Assembly: GCA_963575745.1 (NCBI GenBank)
Contig: CAUYUJ010005603.1
Span: 272,862-336,861, forward strand
Origin: Prorocentrum cordatum
Taxonomy: Eukaryota; Sar; Dinophyceae; Prorocentrales; Prorocentraceae
DNA length: 64,000 nucleotides
Direction of reading: 5' to 3'
Numbering within the stretch: the stretch's first letter is position 1; the number at the start of each line of letters is the position of its first letter. Positions 1-10,514 of this stretch are shown piece after piece. The position numbers and the translations under genes were made by a program. The notes beneath the pieces are model-generated. The model made no database searches. It saw only the letters and a list, made by a program, of their open reading frames with translations, and was not told the DNA's origin.

Positions 1-1430
1 CTCGCGAGAAAACCAGCCGGCACCAGGACTCGTGGGGCAGACGCCACTCTTGAGCGATGGTACCCCGCAACGTGCGGATGTGATCGGCAATCTCCTGCCA
101 CTTGGATCTGTCAATCTCGGGCGCGGCAAATTCCTTCTCCCAAAAGGGCACCGGCGCCTCGGCGGCCCCCGCGTCGGAGGTAGAGCGGTTCCCGCCCCCC
201 AGGGCCGCTTTTCCCAGGGCCGTCCGCCGTCGGAATGTTTGCCGCAGCTGTTTTCGACGTCGAAGACGAGCTTGCATCGATCGTTTGGTCTCCTCGTTGG
301 TTCGAGTGAGCCTAATCGCCTCCTCTTCCCCCTCTAAGACCTGACGGTGAATGCAAAAGATATGCTGCGCGAGCCCTTCGAAGTGGATGCGTCGATCGGG
401 CTCGTCGAAGTGGTGCCGTAAGCGGGGGCAGCAGCCAAGGGAGAGGCGAACGCCCTCCACGCCCCCGCGAAGTACGGCGCGCGCGGCGAAGAGGGCCCAG
501 TAGTGTTGTCTTGCTTCGTGCGGGCAAGCCTCCTGCGGAGCGCATTCCTTGCTGCGCGGCCCGCCTCGAACATCAGCGACATGGCAGCGTCGAGGCGAGC
601 CCGCCCGCCCCAGTCGGGCGGGATGGAGGACGGGGCTCCCCCAAGAGCCAGGGTGAACTCAGGCGTGGCAGCGACCCAGGGCGGGATGCAAGGGTGCCTG
701 GAGTCGGGCGAGAACTTCGTGACAGTCGAACGCACGGGGATGTGGTCACTGCTCATCGCGGCTTTCAAGGCACCGATGGTGGAGGTGGAGTTGGTGCGGT
801 CGCGAAGCAGAGCGGCAAGTAAGGATGTCTAAATGCGGTCAATTCGGGATGTGGAAGCCACGGCCTTGCCTCTTTCCCCCCTTCGGGCATCGGCGGGTTG
901 CAAGATGCTCGTAAAGTGAGGAAAGAGGCGGCGAAAGCTGCGCGAGCGCCCCAGGCCGCCAGCAGAGAGCCCGCCCCCGTCCCCCGCGAGCCCCCCCTCC
1001 CCCTCCAAGACAAAGTTCCAGTCCCCCATGAGTAAAATATGAGCTCCTAATTCAGCGCCATCACCTTGGTGCAACAGAACATCGCGCTGTAGCAGAGACA
1101 GAACTCCAAAGAAGAGCGCCGAAGAGTCGGACGTATTCGGGAGGTGGGGAATTCCCGTGGCCCCTACTAAGCGCGCGCTTGATCACCCCCCCCCCCCCCC
1201 GTGACCAAGGGCGAGTGGGAGATGGGGGAGAAGAGAGCGGAAATAGTAGGGCTGAAGGCGGAGACGACGCCACCTTCACGGGCAGAGCCCCCAAAGAACG
1301 AGTACCCGAACTGGAGTCCAGGCAACTGGTGCTGAAGCTCGGTAATATCCCCAACATGTCCGTGTGCTTCCTGTGCGGTAATAATATCGTGTGTGTGGCA
1401 TAACTTGAAGTATCTGCGATATCGGTCTCG
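1..1430 (-). pseudogene. LINE ORF2 endonuclease domain and linker, frameshifted
   Basis: The endonuclease signature can be followed across frames: ...HDIITAQEAHGH near 1360-1395 (catalytic Glu), GDWNF near 1012-1030 (Asp/Asn), SRIDRI near 829-850 and SDHIPV near 735-758 (Asp-His pair). These belong to the exonuclease-endonuclease-phosphatase fold that nicks target DNA for target-primed reverse transcription. From about 330 to 1 a different frame stays open with Arg/Lys-rich helix followed by FWEKEF and a WRLPHESW stretch, the linker before the reverse transcriptase. At least three frameshifts interrupt it. All four endonuclease motifs survive, so decay looks recent. Confidence 0.7.
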
Positions 1431-1570
1431 GGCTCACCAAGAGGAAGATCTCACAGCGGCGAACAAGGCTTCGGTGTTCCAGGTGCAGAGGGAGAAGGAG
1501 GATGGGGGGCAGGAAGAGGCAGGAGGCAGGGGGGGAACGTGCCCGTGATGGAAAACGGTCCTCTTCGCAG

Positions 1571-2707
1571 CTAAAAGGGCCGCCGAAGCAAGACGGCCCC
1601 TGCGGCTTCGATGGCCTCAATGTGATCGGCAATCCCAAAGTCGAGGAAGGTGTCTCGATCACACCGAATCTCGATATTAGGTTCGCATGAAACAGTGACT
1701 TTCACGGCAGAGACTGGCTCGTGAGCACGGCGCATGAAAAATATTGAGCCTCCGAGCCCTGTACTCCCCACTTCGACCCCCTTGGGGGCGAGGAGAACGG
1801 TCGAGGCAGAGCGCATTCGGCCTAGGAAAGAAATAGCTGGCGGGAGACAAGGGAGAGGCCACGCCTGAGGCGCAGCGTGAGGGGGGGAGCGCCAGTTGCA
1901 GGGTCGGCCACATTCCAAGAGCCGCCTGTCTTGACGAAGTTGTCTAGAAACGTGCCCGCTGCTAACGCAGTCTCGAACATGAGTGTCGCTTTCTTCGTTG
2001 ATAAGCCAAAACCACGGGCCAGAATGCGAGAGTGGTCCGTCGCAGGCGAAAATGCCTTGATACATGCGTCGCCGATCTCCCGCAGATCTTTGGCAAGCAG
2101 TGGGCGAGGAAAGAATAAAAGGACGAGTTTGCATGTGTCCTGCTGGGGCTGGTCAGATGATCCACTCCTCGGGTTCCGACTGGCACTCGAAGCAGCAGAC
2201 GAAGGGGAGGTAGGTGTGGTGGGCGTAGGGGTCGGAAGAGATTCGCAGAGACGGGCCTCCGAGATCTTCTGCCGTTCCTCAAGGTCCTGGATCTGCTTCT
2301 CGATATGCTGGCACTTCTCGTCAAGGGTGGAGGACGGCCCCTCATTGTCGGCATTGCCTCGGGCGCTGATGAACTCGGCGCGGAGGGCGGCCATCTTCGC
2401 CTCGAGGTCCTCAGGAATCCTGCTGAACGTCGCGGGAGAGAAGCCTCATCTGGTCGGCAAGCTCCCCGCACTTCTTGATACTATTCTGGACGGCGCCTCG
2501 GAGCTCGGAGAGCTCAGAAGTTTTCTGCGGGACATTCACGTTGGCGATGCTGAAGGCTATGGTGTCAAGCTGGGACACTATCTTCGTGTGGTCGTCTCTC
2601 TCGGCACGGCGTGCATCGGGGGTCCTGGTGGCACTCCGCCTCGGGCGGTCCGAGGAAGCCGATGACGAACGGCCCTCACCTCGACGGTCAGCGCGCCGCT
2701 TCCCCAT
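1571..2707 (-). pseudogene. LINE ORF1-like protein, frameshifted
   Basis: The ATG at 2707 lies 143 nt after the leader and starts a Lys/Arg/Ser-rich N-terminus, then a helical stretch (TSELSELRGAVQNSIKKCGE). The frame is lost near 2410. It resumes with a second coiled-coil-like stretch (DEKCQHIEKQIQDLEERQK), a Ser/Thr/Pro linker and a globular part beginning CKLVLLFFPRPLLAKDLR, and shifts again near 1840 to end around 1571. A coiled coil followed by a compact nucleic-acid-binding-like domain is the usual plan of LINE ORF1 proteins, which package element RNA. I assign the role by position and architecture only; no catalytic residues are expected. Two frame breaks make it non-functional as written. 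Confidence 0.6.
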
Positions 2708-2850
2708 GGCAGCAGGCTGATCGTGAGGCAGGATCCGTAGACCGCGTGCTCTGGCGCACGACTAGGAACGAGTGTGAGGACTACCCTCAGGACGCTTGGG
2801 CCAACCCCTCGGCAGCGTCCAAGCTCGAAGCGCTGGGGCAGCGTTTCGAA

Positions 2851-2887
2851 CTTGAGCCAAAATGGCTTGAGCCAAAATGGCTACGGA
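2851..2887 (-). other. tandem relict dinoflagellate spliced leader (full copy plus truncated copy)
   Basis: On the minus strand 2887 to 2866 matches the 22-nt dinoflagellate spliced leader at every position (core CCGTAGCCATTTTGGCTC). It runs directly into a second copy lacking its first six bases (about 2866 to 2851). A leader gene would continue into a GT donor and an Sm-binding intron; neither follows, so this is a leader copied from a mature mRNA. Two leaders in series are the signature of two rounds: an mRNA was trans-spliced and reinserted, then the new copy was transcribed and trans-spliced again at an acceptor inside the old leader. Confidence 0.95.
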
Positions 2888-3780
2888 TCTCAGGGATGCG
2901 TAAAGTGGGATGCGTGAAGGGCGGGATGCGTAAAATTCTAGGCGGCTCCAGCGGATTTCAGGGGCTCTGGAGAGCGATGGTCGCCGCGCTCACCTAAAAG
3001 CCGTATACCAAACGTCGAGACCACATGCAATGGATGTGGCTAACTTGCTTGCGGTTGTCGGCGTGCCGGGGGGGGCTGCGTTCGAGCGCCAGGGCCAACA
3101 AACGTCTAGCAACGAAGAAGTAGTCCTTGAACAGGGTCGGAAGCCGCGACGCTGGAGGCCGCCATTGCTGCAACCGCCGTTCAGCGGCGCGTCGCCTACA
3201 AGCAGGGATCACACCTGTATGCACACGATTTCCAACTATTGCATTGTGGCGCCCTCGTATTTTCGGCGGCGACCCTTTGACAACCCATCACCTCCTCTTT
3301 CAAAATCGCCTCCCTGACCTGGCTCCAGCCATGGCCACGAGGGTATCCCAAAAGGCACATGAGAAACAAGTACGTCACCAAACACCGATGGAACAGAAAA
3401 CTTCCCGCCTCCAGGTGCTCCAGGAAATATGTGAGAAACTCACGTGTCAGGCAACCGAGATCCTCAAAACCCTCCCGCCTCTTCCCGCGCCCGCGAAGCC
3501 CTCATAGGCCTGCGCGGCGTAGAGCTTTTCCAACTTCTTCTGTGCGCTCTTGGCCAACTCCTGGCCCGCGGCGTCGTGTGTCGGCACGCCGCGCTCGTCG
3601 TAGCGGGAGTACTTGCCTAGTGGTGGGGGGACGCCGCGAGAGAAAGGCGAAGAGGGATGAGCAAGTCTAAGACCGCCTCCTCCTCAACCACCACCTCCTC
3701 CTCCTCTACCACATTGTTGCTTTCGTCTTGTTCCGATCCTTCGTGCTCCTTCATGTCGCCCCTTTCTCGGAAGACACAAG
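2888..3780. other. no gene recognised
   Basis: Sequence upstream of the leader-capped LINE. The short ORFs on either strand show no family motif or repeat. A short CTC/CCA-rich low-complexity run lies at about 3670-3720. Confidence 0.5.
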
Positions 3781-3784
3781 CGGG

Positions 3785-3940
3785 GCACAAACAGAAACTG
3801 TCGGACGTCCGCGCGGACTTCTTGGGTCCGCGCTGGCACCTCCACGGCGCAGCCCCGCGCGCGGTGAGAAGAATTGTTCGGAAGCCCAACACCGACCCGA
3901 TGAACCCGCACGGACTTCAAACAAAAACAACTTATCTCTA
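3785..3940 (+). mobile_element. MITE-like inverted-repeat element, copy A
   Basis: The left arm (from ~3790, containing GTCCGCGCGGACTTCTTGGG) and the reverse complement of the right arm (ending ~3937, containing GTCCGTGCGGGTTCATCGGG) are similar over about 35 bp with a few mismatches, so the ~150-bp unit can fold back. A related unit lies at 50152-50315 in the same orientation with most of the left 70 bp alignable. Terminal inverted repeats, small size and dispersed copies suit a non-autonomous DNA transposon. Target duplications are not clear, and a structured retroposon or introner-type element remains possible. Confidence 0.5.
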
Positions 3941-5340
3941 TGAGGCTGCCTGGTCTCGATTCCTACGGGCCGGAATAGCAAATTCGAACTGATGGGGACG
4001 ACAGATACAGACAATGCTGATTCAAAATTGCTCACATCGACAGAGACGGAAAATGACATTCCTCCTGAACGGACTATGTCTACTGCGACGCCGACATTGG
4101 TTCATTATGGATGAAAACGACACTGCTGTCGGGCTTTGTCCCGCTTCTATCCGTCCCAATTCCCACTCGCAAGCGAAAACGAGGTGAACCCTCGGCCTGA
4201 GCCTTTCGTACCCTCCGCCCAGCAAGCGCCGCCCGCGGCGGTCGAGTGAAGGGGAGTCGGGAGGCCAGCGAGAAATCCTCAGAAATCTCCAAGGACACAC
4301 AGGGCACACATCGTTCGGAAGAAGTAGGCGGAAATATTGAGACAGAGAACATGGTTGCGCTAATCTGAAAAAACTCAGGTTGGGCATCAACTGGCATCTC
4401 TGTGTTGCTATACTGTTAAGTATGAGCCGCGTCAAAGTCGCAGAGGGGGGGGCTGGGAAGGGGCATGCCACTCCTTGACAAAAACCTCGCCCCGATGTGT
4501 GGCCACCGCGATCGCCGCGGCGACCCCCAAATCGAACTGCAGTTTTGATTCGGGGCCAGATATCACGCAACAGTTCAAGTGTGTTAGGTTCGCCCCCCCA
4601 ACAAAAAAAACTAAAAAAAACACAACAGCCCCTTCGGTTGTGGAAACAACAGAGCGCCTATATTGAATCACTGTGGGGAAGAACATCGCGCATATTGTCC
4701 CTGCATCATTGGCTACGCCAGATTACGCATGACATGCGAAAGGCACACACACATCTGACATGGACGTCCCTGAACTCTTTCCGTGCGTCCGTAAATGTTG
4801 AGCGCACGGGGGGAACCGCAGAAACGCAGACTCGGCCACGTCCTCGATTCAAGAGTGCACGGAGATCATCGTAGCCTTCGTCCCCAGAGCTGCCACATCC
4901 GCCTCCTCCTGCTCCTTCTCCTCCACCTCATCATCATAATACTCTTCACCACCACCGTCATCATCACCACCATCATCGGCATTACCATCCCTCCTTATGT
5001 TCCCCCGGATTCTTTCAGGACCCCACTTCCTTTTGACGACGCGTCACGTCGGGTGGGACGATGAGGACGGCCTTATAAGAAGACGTGGGGCTTCCCAGCT
5101 GAGTCTGGACGCTGCTCAGAATGTTTTGTTTCAAAGGCTAAACGGTTTTGCCAAGCCCCTGCCTTGTTAGAAGATCGCACCCCTCGCCCTGCCCCCGTCC
5201 AGAGATTTTTCAACACCTGTCACTCGATGTTTTATCCTAGTCTGTCTACCTGAGACCAACTCTGGCCACGATGCCCCCCCGATCCAAACAACATGTACTC
5301 GATCCGTCCACTCCCCCTGGGACCCGCTGAGCCCCCCCCC
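3941..5340. other. no gene recognised; low complexity at 4895-4985
   Basis: Nothing here resembles a known protein. A TCC/CTC run grading into (CATCAC)-like repeats lies at about 4895-4985. Homopolymer A runs near 4600-4620 are too short to call a retroposed tail. Confidence 0.5.
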
Positions 5341-5343
5341 CAC

Positions 5344-5772
5344 CCCAAAAACACACACACAAGCACAACCACAAACACAAACATACACACACACACACGT
5401 ACACATGCACACACACACGCACACACAAACACACGCACACGCGTACGCACACACACACACACACACACACGGACACACACACGCACACACGCGCACACAC
5501 ACATACACATACACACCCATACACACATGTTGGCGGTCGCGGCCTCGCGCGCGCGGAGGAAGTCAAGTACAGCGGCTGCGGTTCCGACACAGACACACAC
5601 ACAAACACACACACACACTATCACTCACACACGCACGCACGTACGCACACATACACGCACACAAACACCCACACACACGCACACACACCCACACACACAC
5701 GCACACAGACAGACACACACACACAAACACACACACACACCGCACACCCACACACACATACACACACACATT
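5344..5772. repeat. (CA)n microsatellite, interrupted
   Basis: Two long imperfect (CA)n tracts (about 5350-5525 and 5590-5772), with scattered CG and AT steps, are separated by about 60 bp of GC-rich unique sequence. Alternating purine-pyrimidine tracts of this length can adopt Z-DNA. Open frames here on both strands (His/Thr or Val/Cys strings) are artefacts of the dinucleotide. Confidence 0.95.
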
Positions 5773-6124
5773 TGGCGTTGCGACCACGCGCGCGGCGGTG
5801 CGGCGCCGCCAGTCAGGCCGAGCCGAGCGCTCAGCCAGGCCAGCTCACGCGGCGGGGGGACCAGGGATCTGCCAACGAGGGATCGGCCAGGTCACTCGCG
5901 AGGGACGCGAAGGGAGGGATGAGGGGAAGGGGTGAGGGAGGGGGCGGGGGGGTGAGCGGCTGCAAGTGGAAGGGTGCAGCGCATGAAGCAAAATGGGCGC
6001 AGTGTGAAACTGCAGGTCACTCCAAACGAGGGGAAGAGCGACAGGCAGGCGGCCCGACCAAGGCAGACTGTGGGGTGGAACAAACGCACAAGGGGTAACA
6101 GGGGCGCACGTCCTTCGGACATGG

Positions 6125-7215
6125 CCTGTGGGGTCACGAAACGCGTGAGGGCTGTGCCGAAATGGGTGCGATGGCGCCGCGCCATGCGAACCTTGCCAGC
6201 AGGGCCTTCGGTGGAGCTCCCCGTGGGGCCACGAAGCGTGTGAGGGGTGTGCCGAAATGGGTGCAGTGTTGCCGTGCGAACCTTGCCACTGGGGCCTTCG
6301 GTGGAGCTCCCTATGGGGCCACGAACTGTGTGAGGGGTGTGCCGCAATGGGTGCGGTGCCGCCATGCGAACTTTGCCACTGGGGCCATCGGTGGAGCTGC
6401 CTATGGTGCCACGGAACGTGCGAGTGGTGCGCCGAAATGGGGCGAAGCCGCCATGCGAACTTCGCCACTGGGGCCTTCGGTGGAGCTCCCCATGGGGCCA
6501 TGGAACGTGCGAGTGGTGCGCCGAAATGGGGCAAAGTCGCCATGCGAACTTTGCCACTGGGGCCTTCCCTGGAGCTCCCTATGGGGCCACGAAACGTGTG
6601 AGGGGTGTGCCACAATGGGTGCGGTGGCGCCTTGCGAACCTTGCCACTGGGGCCATCGGTGGAGCTACCTATGGGGCCACGAAACGTGTGAGGGCTGTGC
6701 CGAAATGGGTGCGGGCCGCCATGCGAACTTCGCCACTGGGGCCTTCTGGAGCTCCCCATAGAGCCACGGAATGGGTGCGGGCCGCCTTGCGAACCTTGCC
6801 ACTGGGGCCTTCGGTGGAGCTCCGTATGGGGCCACGAACTGTGTGAGGGGTGTGCCGAAATGGGGCAAAGCCGCCATGCGAACTTTGTCACTGGGGCCTC
6901 CGGTGGAGCTCCCAATGGGGCCACGAAGCGTGTGAGGGGTGCGCCGGAATGGGGCGGGGCCGCCATGCGAACTTTGCCACTGGGGCTTTCGGTGGAGCTC
7001 CCCATGGAGCCACGAAACGTGTGAGGTGTGTGCCACAATGGGCGCGGTGACGCCATGCGAACCCTGCCACTGGGGCCATCGGTGGAGCTCCGTATGGAGT
7101 CACGAAACGTGTGAGGGGTGCGCCGATGAGAGGCGGGGCCGCCATGCGAACTTCGCCATTGGTTCCTCTGGTGGAGCTCCCCATGGAGACACGAAACGTG
7201 TGAGGGGTGTACCGA
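6125..7215. repeat. ~88-bp minisatellite, array 1 (about 12 monomers)
   Basis: The unit, centred on GGTGGAGCTCCCTATGGGGC, recurs at about 6214, 6303, 6392, 6480, 6570, 6659, 6747, 6817, 6903, 6991, 7081 and 7170. Period is about 88-89 bp, with one short unit near 6750-6815. On the plus strand a monomer can be read as a Cys/His/Trp pattern (CHWG ... GHETCEGC). Frame changes between monomers argue that the array is not translated throughout. Two sister arrays lie at 10515-11555 and 12610-13300. Confidence 0.95.
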
Positions 7216-7290
7216 AACATCTACATGCGGAGGGCAGAGGCAAGGGAGGGAGGCGGGAGGAGGGAGGGGGAAGAGTGGGGGGAGGAGTGA

Positions 7291-7425
7291 GAACGCGGGG
7301 CGCTGTCTCTTCAAAACGAGGACCCAACACCACACGATGGTTGGGACGAACACAAATTTTACCTGAGAGGGGGATCAACTCACATTATCCTTTACAAATG
7401 AGAAATCAGCAAAAAGCACAACACC
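7291..7425. repeat. shared 3' flank module, copy 1
   Basis: Directly after array 1 comes a GA-rich stretch and then GCGCTGTCTCTTCAAAACGA, GGACCCAACACC and GAGAGGGGGATCAAC. The first part recurs after array 3 (13351-13401) and, more diverged, after the unrelated ~101-bp array (15678-15727). The later GGGGGATCAAC part recurs at 8560-8580. A conserved flank next to different arrays suggests one dispersed unit that carries or attracts tandem repeats. Confidence 0.7.
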
Positions 7426-8075
7426 ACCAACACCACCAACAGCAACAACAGCAGCAGCAACAATGACAATAATTTCAAGACTGTTCGCTCCTATCTGCTC
7501 AGGTGCCATCCAATAATTACGTATGTCCCAAGCCGTCGACACCCGCCCTCGTCGTCTTCGATCGTACTCACTGGGGATATATCGTCCTTGCCTGCCACGT
7601 GCATTCAGTGCAGCCTCCAAAACAAGGGAAAAGAGGACGGGTGCAAGGGGGAGGGAGAAGGGTGGAGCACGGGAGAAATTAGCTGGATGGGGGCAAAGAG
7701 CAGAAAACAAGTGGTAGAACCAGACGGGCAGATCGGGTGGGCAGACCCTTACGGGTGGGTCGGGAAGGCGGGCCCAGGCGACCAGGTCGAGCAGGCGGGT
7801 TGCTGAAGCGTGGGTCCTGCATGAATCGCGAGAATGTCTCGAGCGATAGCGCGATTCCAGAATTCGCTGGCCCAACGGGCCAGAGGCGTGCTAAGATCTC
7901 CGGTAACTACTTAACAATATTTCTAGTTCGCGCGCGCGGGGCGGCCCCTGGGGGGCCCCGGACGAAAGGTACCCCGGCCGATCCCCGGCTGACCCCCGGG
8001 CGATCCCCAGGGGGGAGGCTACTTTTCGCCACCCCTCACGAGGATCGTGGCCTCCGAGGGGGGGGGCTGCCAACG
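7426..8075. other. no gene recognised
   Basis: It contains a short (CAA/CAG)n-like run at about 7428-7463. Some minus-strand similarity to 8620-8830 (both can read ...SEYD... followed by basic residues) suggests a diverged duplicate of the flank module rather than a gene. Confidence 0.4.
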
Positions 8076-8079
8076 ACTA

Positions 8080-8220
8080 CCCTCCCTCCCGCCCCAAGGG
8101 GCCCCCAAGAGCCCCCCAAGAGGCCCCAGGGAAGCCCAATTCGCCGCCAAGGAGCCCCAAGACGCTCCCAAGAAGCCCCCAAGAAGCCCCCAAGACGGCC
8201 CCAAGAGGCTCCAAAATAGC
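8080..8220. repeat. GGCCCCAAGAGG-type purine/pyrimidine repeat
   Basis: About 140 bp of degenerate decamer-like units of the form CCCCAAGAGG / CCCAAGAAGC. The same family recurs at 21330-21760, 21840-22010, 36570-36925, 41185-41290 and 58190-58640. Long frames through it (Gly/Leu/Trp strings) are composition artefacts. Confidence 0.85.
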
Positions 8221-8229
8221 GCTCCATGG

Positions 8230-8410
8230 CCGGCGGAATGTGCGAAGCGATTGAATTAATCGTGAGAAAGGCTAAGGAGAGAGCGTGATTCCTGAACGCC
8301 GAGGGTGCATCGTCTGAATAAATTGCGAGGAAGTCCCACGCGAGAGCGCGAATCCTGCATACATTGTGAGGAAGTGCCGCGCGAGAGCACAATTCCTCAA
8401 CAAATTCGGA
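8230..8410. repeat. ~55-65-bp degenerate tandem repeat
   Basis: About three degenerate units share GCGAGGAAGTCCCACGCGAG and AGAGCGCGAATCCTG-like blocks. A related fragment is visible at about 7815-7860. No coding potential is evident. Confidence 0.6.
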
Positions 8411-8524
8411 GGACGTATCAGGCGGGAGCTCGTTGTTTTCTTGTGAACCAGGGGCCAACAATGTAACAAAACAATTCTGAGACTCGAGACTTTCCCTGAT
8501 AAAAAGCAGCGTGTGAAACCCGGG

Positions 8525-8610
8525 ACGGGCACTTCAATTGAGAAACGCAATGTGCCCCAGAGGGGGGGATCAACAACAAATAATTCTTTAGAACTGACAA
8601 CGACATCATC
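8525..8610. repeat. flank module, diverged copy
   Basis: It shares the GAGGGGGGGATCAACA block and the following CTTTA...GA stretch with 7360-7425. The preceding TTCAATTGAGAAACGCAAT is a weak match to the TTCAAAACGAG block of the same module. Confidence 0.45.
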
Positions 8611-9200
8611 AACAACAGCACCAATCCGCACCGCAGAAGCCCACTCACCCAGGGACAGTGAATGACCATTGGGCCCGCTTGCTCTGATATTGTCGACCCC
8701 ACTCGCCTGTTAAGCCCTGATTTGGCTCAATCCCCACAGGGGTCTCCGCTGGCGGGGGGCGGGGCTCGCGGCGCTGCCGTCGTACTCGCTGGTCTTGAAC
8801 AGGCGGTCTGGGGCGACCAGCGCGGCAGCAGCGCGCTGCGCCTTGATCGCCTGGCGTCGTCGCTGCCCTGCCCTCCTTGCTGATGCTCTGATGCTTCTCG
8901 TTTTCCTCCTCCCCTTTACTCCTCGCCATCGTTGCCTTCGCCGCCCCCCGTTGTCGCACACGTGCCTGCTCTTCCTCCGCGTTCCCCCCCTGCCTTCCTC
9001 CTGACGCACGTGGGTCCCAGATAGGCGACATGATGGGTCCACTGGATTGATGTACGCAACCGCTTCATGGGAGATTGGCAGTTCAGTGCGGTAGCTTGGA
9101 AAATAGGGGTTGAAGGGTGAGAGGTCAGAGAAAGAGGGAGGGTCTCCAACGCGCCGAGCGCCCTCTTTCTTCGAAGGGAAGGCCCCCTACGGAGTGCCAC
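8611..9200. other. no gene recognised
   Basis: GC-rich sequence with short overlapping frames on both strands. I see no conserved motif, repeat or leader. Confidence 0.4.
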
Positions 9201-9204
9201 AACC

Positions 9205-10505
9205 ATGGTGTTCGCCGCCTGCCTTGCGGTTGCGGCGATGGCCGCCGCGCTGCGCTGGGGCGCTGGCGCTGCCGCCTCCGCTGGGATGCCTACGCCGCTG
9301 GGCCCCCCCCCCCCGCGGCCGGCGCCACCCCAGCGCCTGACCCCCGGCCGCCGCCCGCCGCCGCTGCGCGGGCCGCCACTGGACCCCGGGCGTACTAAGC
9401 GCCCGCTCTGGACGCCGCGTCCCTCTTGGCGTGGGACTACAACCACGGAGAGGGACTACACGCATGATGACGTTGATCATCTAGCCGCTGCGGCCTTCAC
9501 GAGGCTCGATGACGCGGTCTCTCTGGTGGCCGCGCCAGAGAACCTGAAGGGGCCGACAACTGCTGAACTCGTTCGGGGAGTCGAGGAGGCGCCGGAATCC
9601 CGCGGGGAGCATCATCGCCGCCAGAGGCAGCGCCGCAGCCCCCCGTGGCGACCCCGCCGCCGGGGGCCACCTACGAGTTCTACGTGGGCTACGAGTACTA
9701 CTACGAGAGCGAGCCGGCGACCCCCGCGCCGCGGATCGAGGTCCGTCGTGACGGAAGCCTGGCCGACCTCATCATCGAGGAAGGAGAGGACGACGCCGAG
9801 GAGGACGACGGGAAGGAGGAAAGCTTCGAGGAGATGGGGGAGCTGCCTGGCGCAGGCCCCCTCACCCTGGCGCCCGCTGCCGCCAGGTGGCCCGCCTGGG
9901 GAGCCGCCGCCCCGCCGCCTGCGCCTGCCGCCGCCGCCGCCTAGGCCTGGTGGACGCCCGCCTCGCCGTGGGCCCGCCTGGGCCGCGCTGCAACCGCCGC
10001 CAACACGACGGCAGGCCTCCTTGGGACCCCCCTTCGCCAGGCCTGGACCATCGCGTTCGGGGAGTACGCTCGGATCATCTGGTCCGCGGTCCTGCCTACC
10101 CTGGGATGCCTGTGCCTCGCGATCGGGGGTCGGGGGGGTCGGCATCTTTCGATTGCGATCGACACGCTGATCTTCGTCCCACTCTGGGCCCGCGCTGGAT
10201 GTTGTTGCTGCTGCCGTCGCCCGGGTCCCCTGGGCCCGCCGCCGCCCCCGCCGCCGGAGCTGGCTGGCCCTGGGACCCCGCGGCCTGTGAACAACGCGAG
10301 ATACAGCGAGATGCGGGCCCGCGGTCCCAACGGCCACCCGCAGCACCTCGTCTTCGCTGTGGAGGGTCAGGCGGCCAGGGTCAGCAGAGGATTGCGAGCA
10401 GGGCCACAAGCAAGGGTACTGGACCTCATTTACGACTACGAGACGGTCTGGGTGTCCACTTCGGGGCGCTTACGCCGGAACCTGGAAGACGCCCCGACGA
10501 AGTAG
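9205..10505 (+). pseudogene. broken acidic / membrane-spanning protein of unknown family
   Basis: From an ATG at 9205 (hydrophobic Ala-rich start, then Pro-rich) one frame is coding-like to about 9590 (ends ...TTAELVRGVEEAPES). A second frame continues with TYEFYVGYEYYYESEP at about 9662, then an acidic block (IIEEGEDDAEEDDGKEE). It meets an in-frame TAG at 9942-9944 and stays open to 10505. After the TAG the same frame gives two hydrophobic stretches (about 10070-10127 and 10141-10195, the second ending in five cysteines and two arginines) and a hydrophilic tail (LDLIYDYETVWVST). Continuity of character across the break and the stop suggests one decayed membrane-anchored protein. I do not recognise the family. 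Confidence 0.4.
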
Positions 10506-10514
10506 CTGCACTTG

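Larger units (their letters stand above)
1..2887 (-). mobile_element. 5' half of a spliced-leader-capped non-LTR retrotransposon, frameshifted
   Basis: Reading leftwards from 2887, the minus strand shows a spliced leader, a short 5' UTR, an ORF1-like region (2707 to ~1571), an apurinic-type endonuclease domain (~1430 to ~735) and a basic linker that runs off the window at base 1, where the reverse transcriptase should follow. The order ORF1, endonuclease, linker is that of non-LTR (LINE) elements. Coding continuity is kept only by changing frame several times (near 2410, 1840, 1230, 930 and 830), so this copy is dead. The leader at the very 5' end means the transcript that was copied had been trans-spliced like a host mRNA. 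Seen: motifs and frame breaks. Inferred: mode of integration. Confidence 0.8.

Noticed and set aside
5293-5935. His/Thr-rich and Val/Cys-rich proteins
   Set aside because: They are translations of (CA)n in different phases.
5845-7353. A 502-residue minus-strand protein
   Set aside because: It is read entirely through the ~88-bp minisatellite and changes frame with monomer length; similar frames exist on the other strand.
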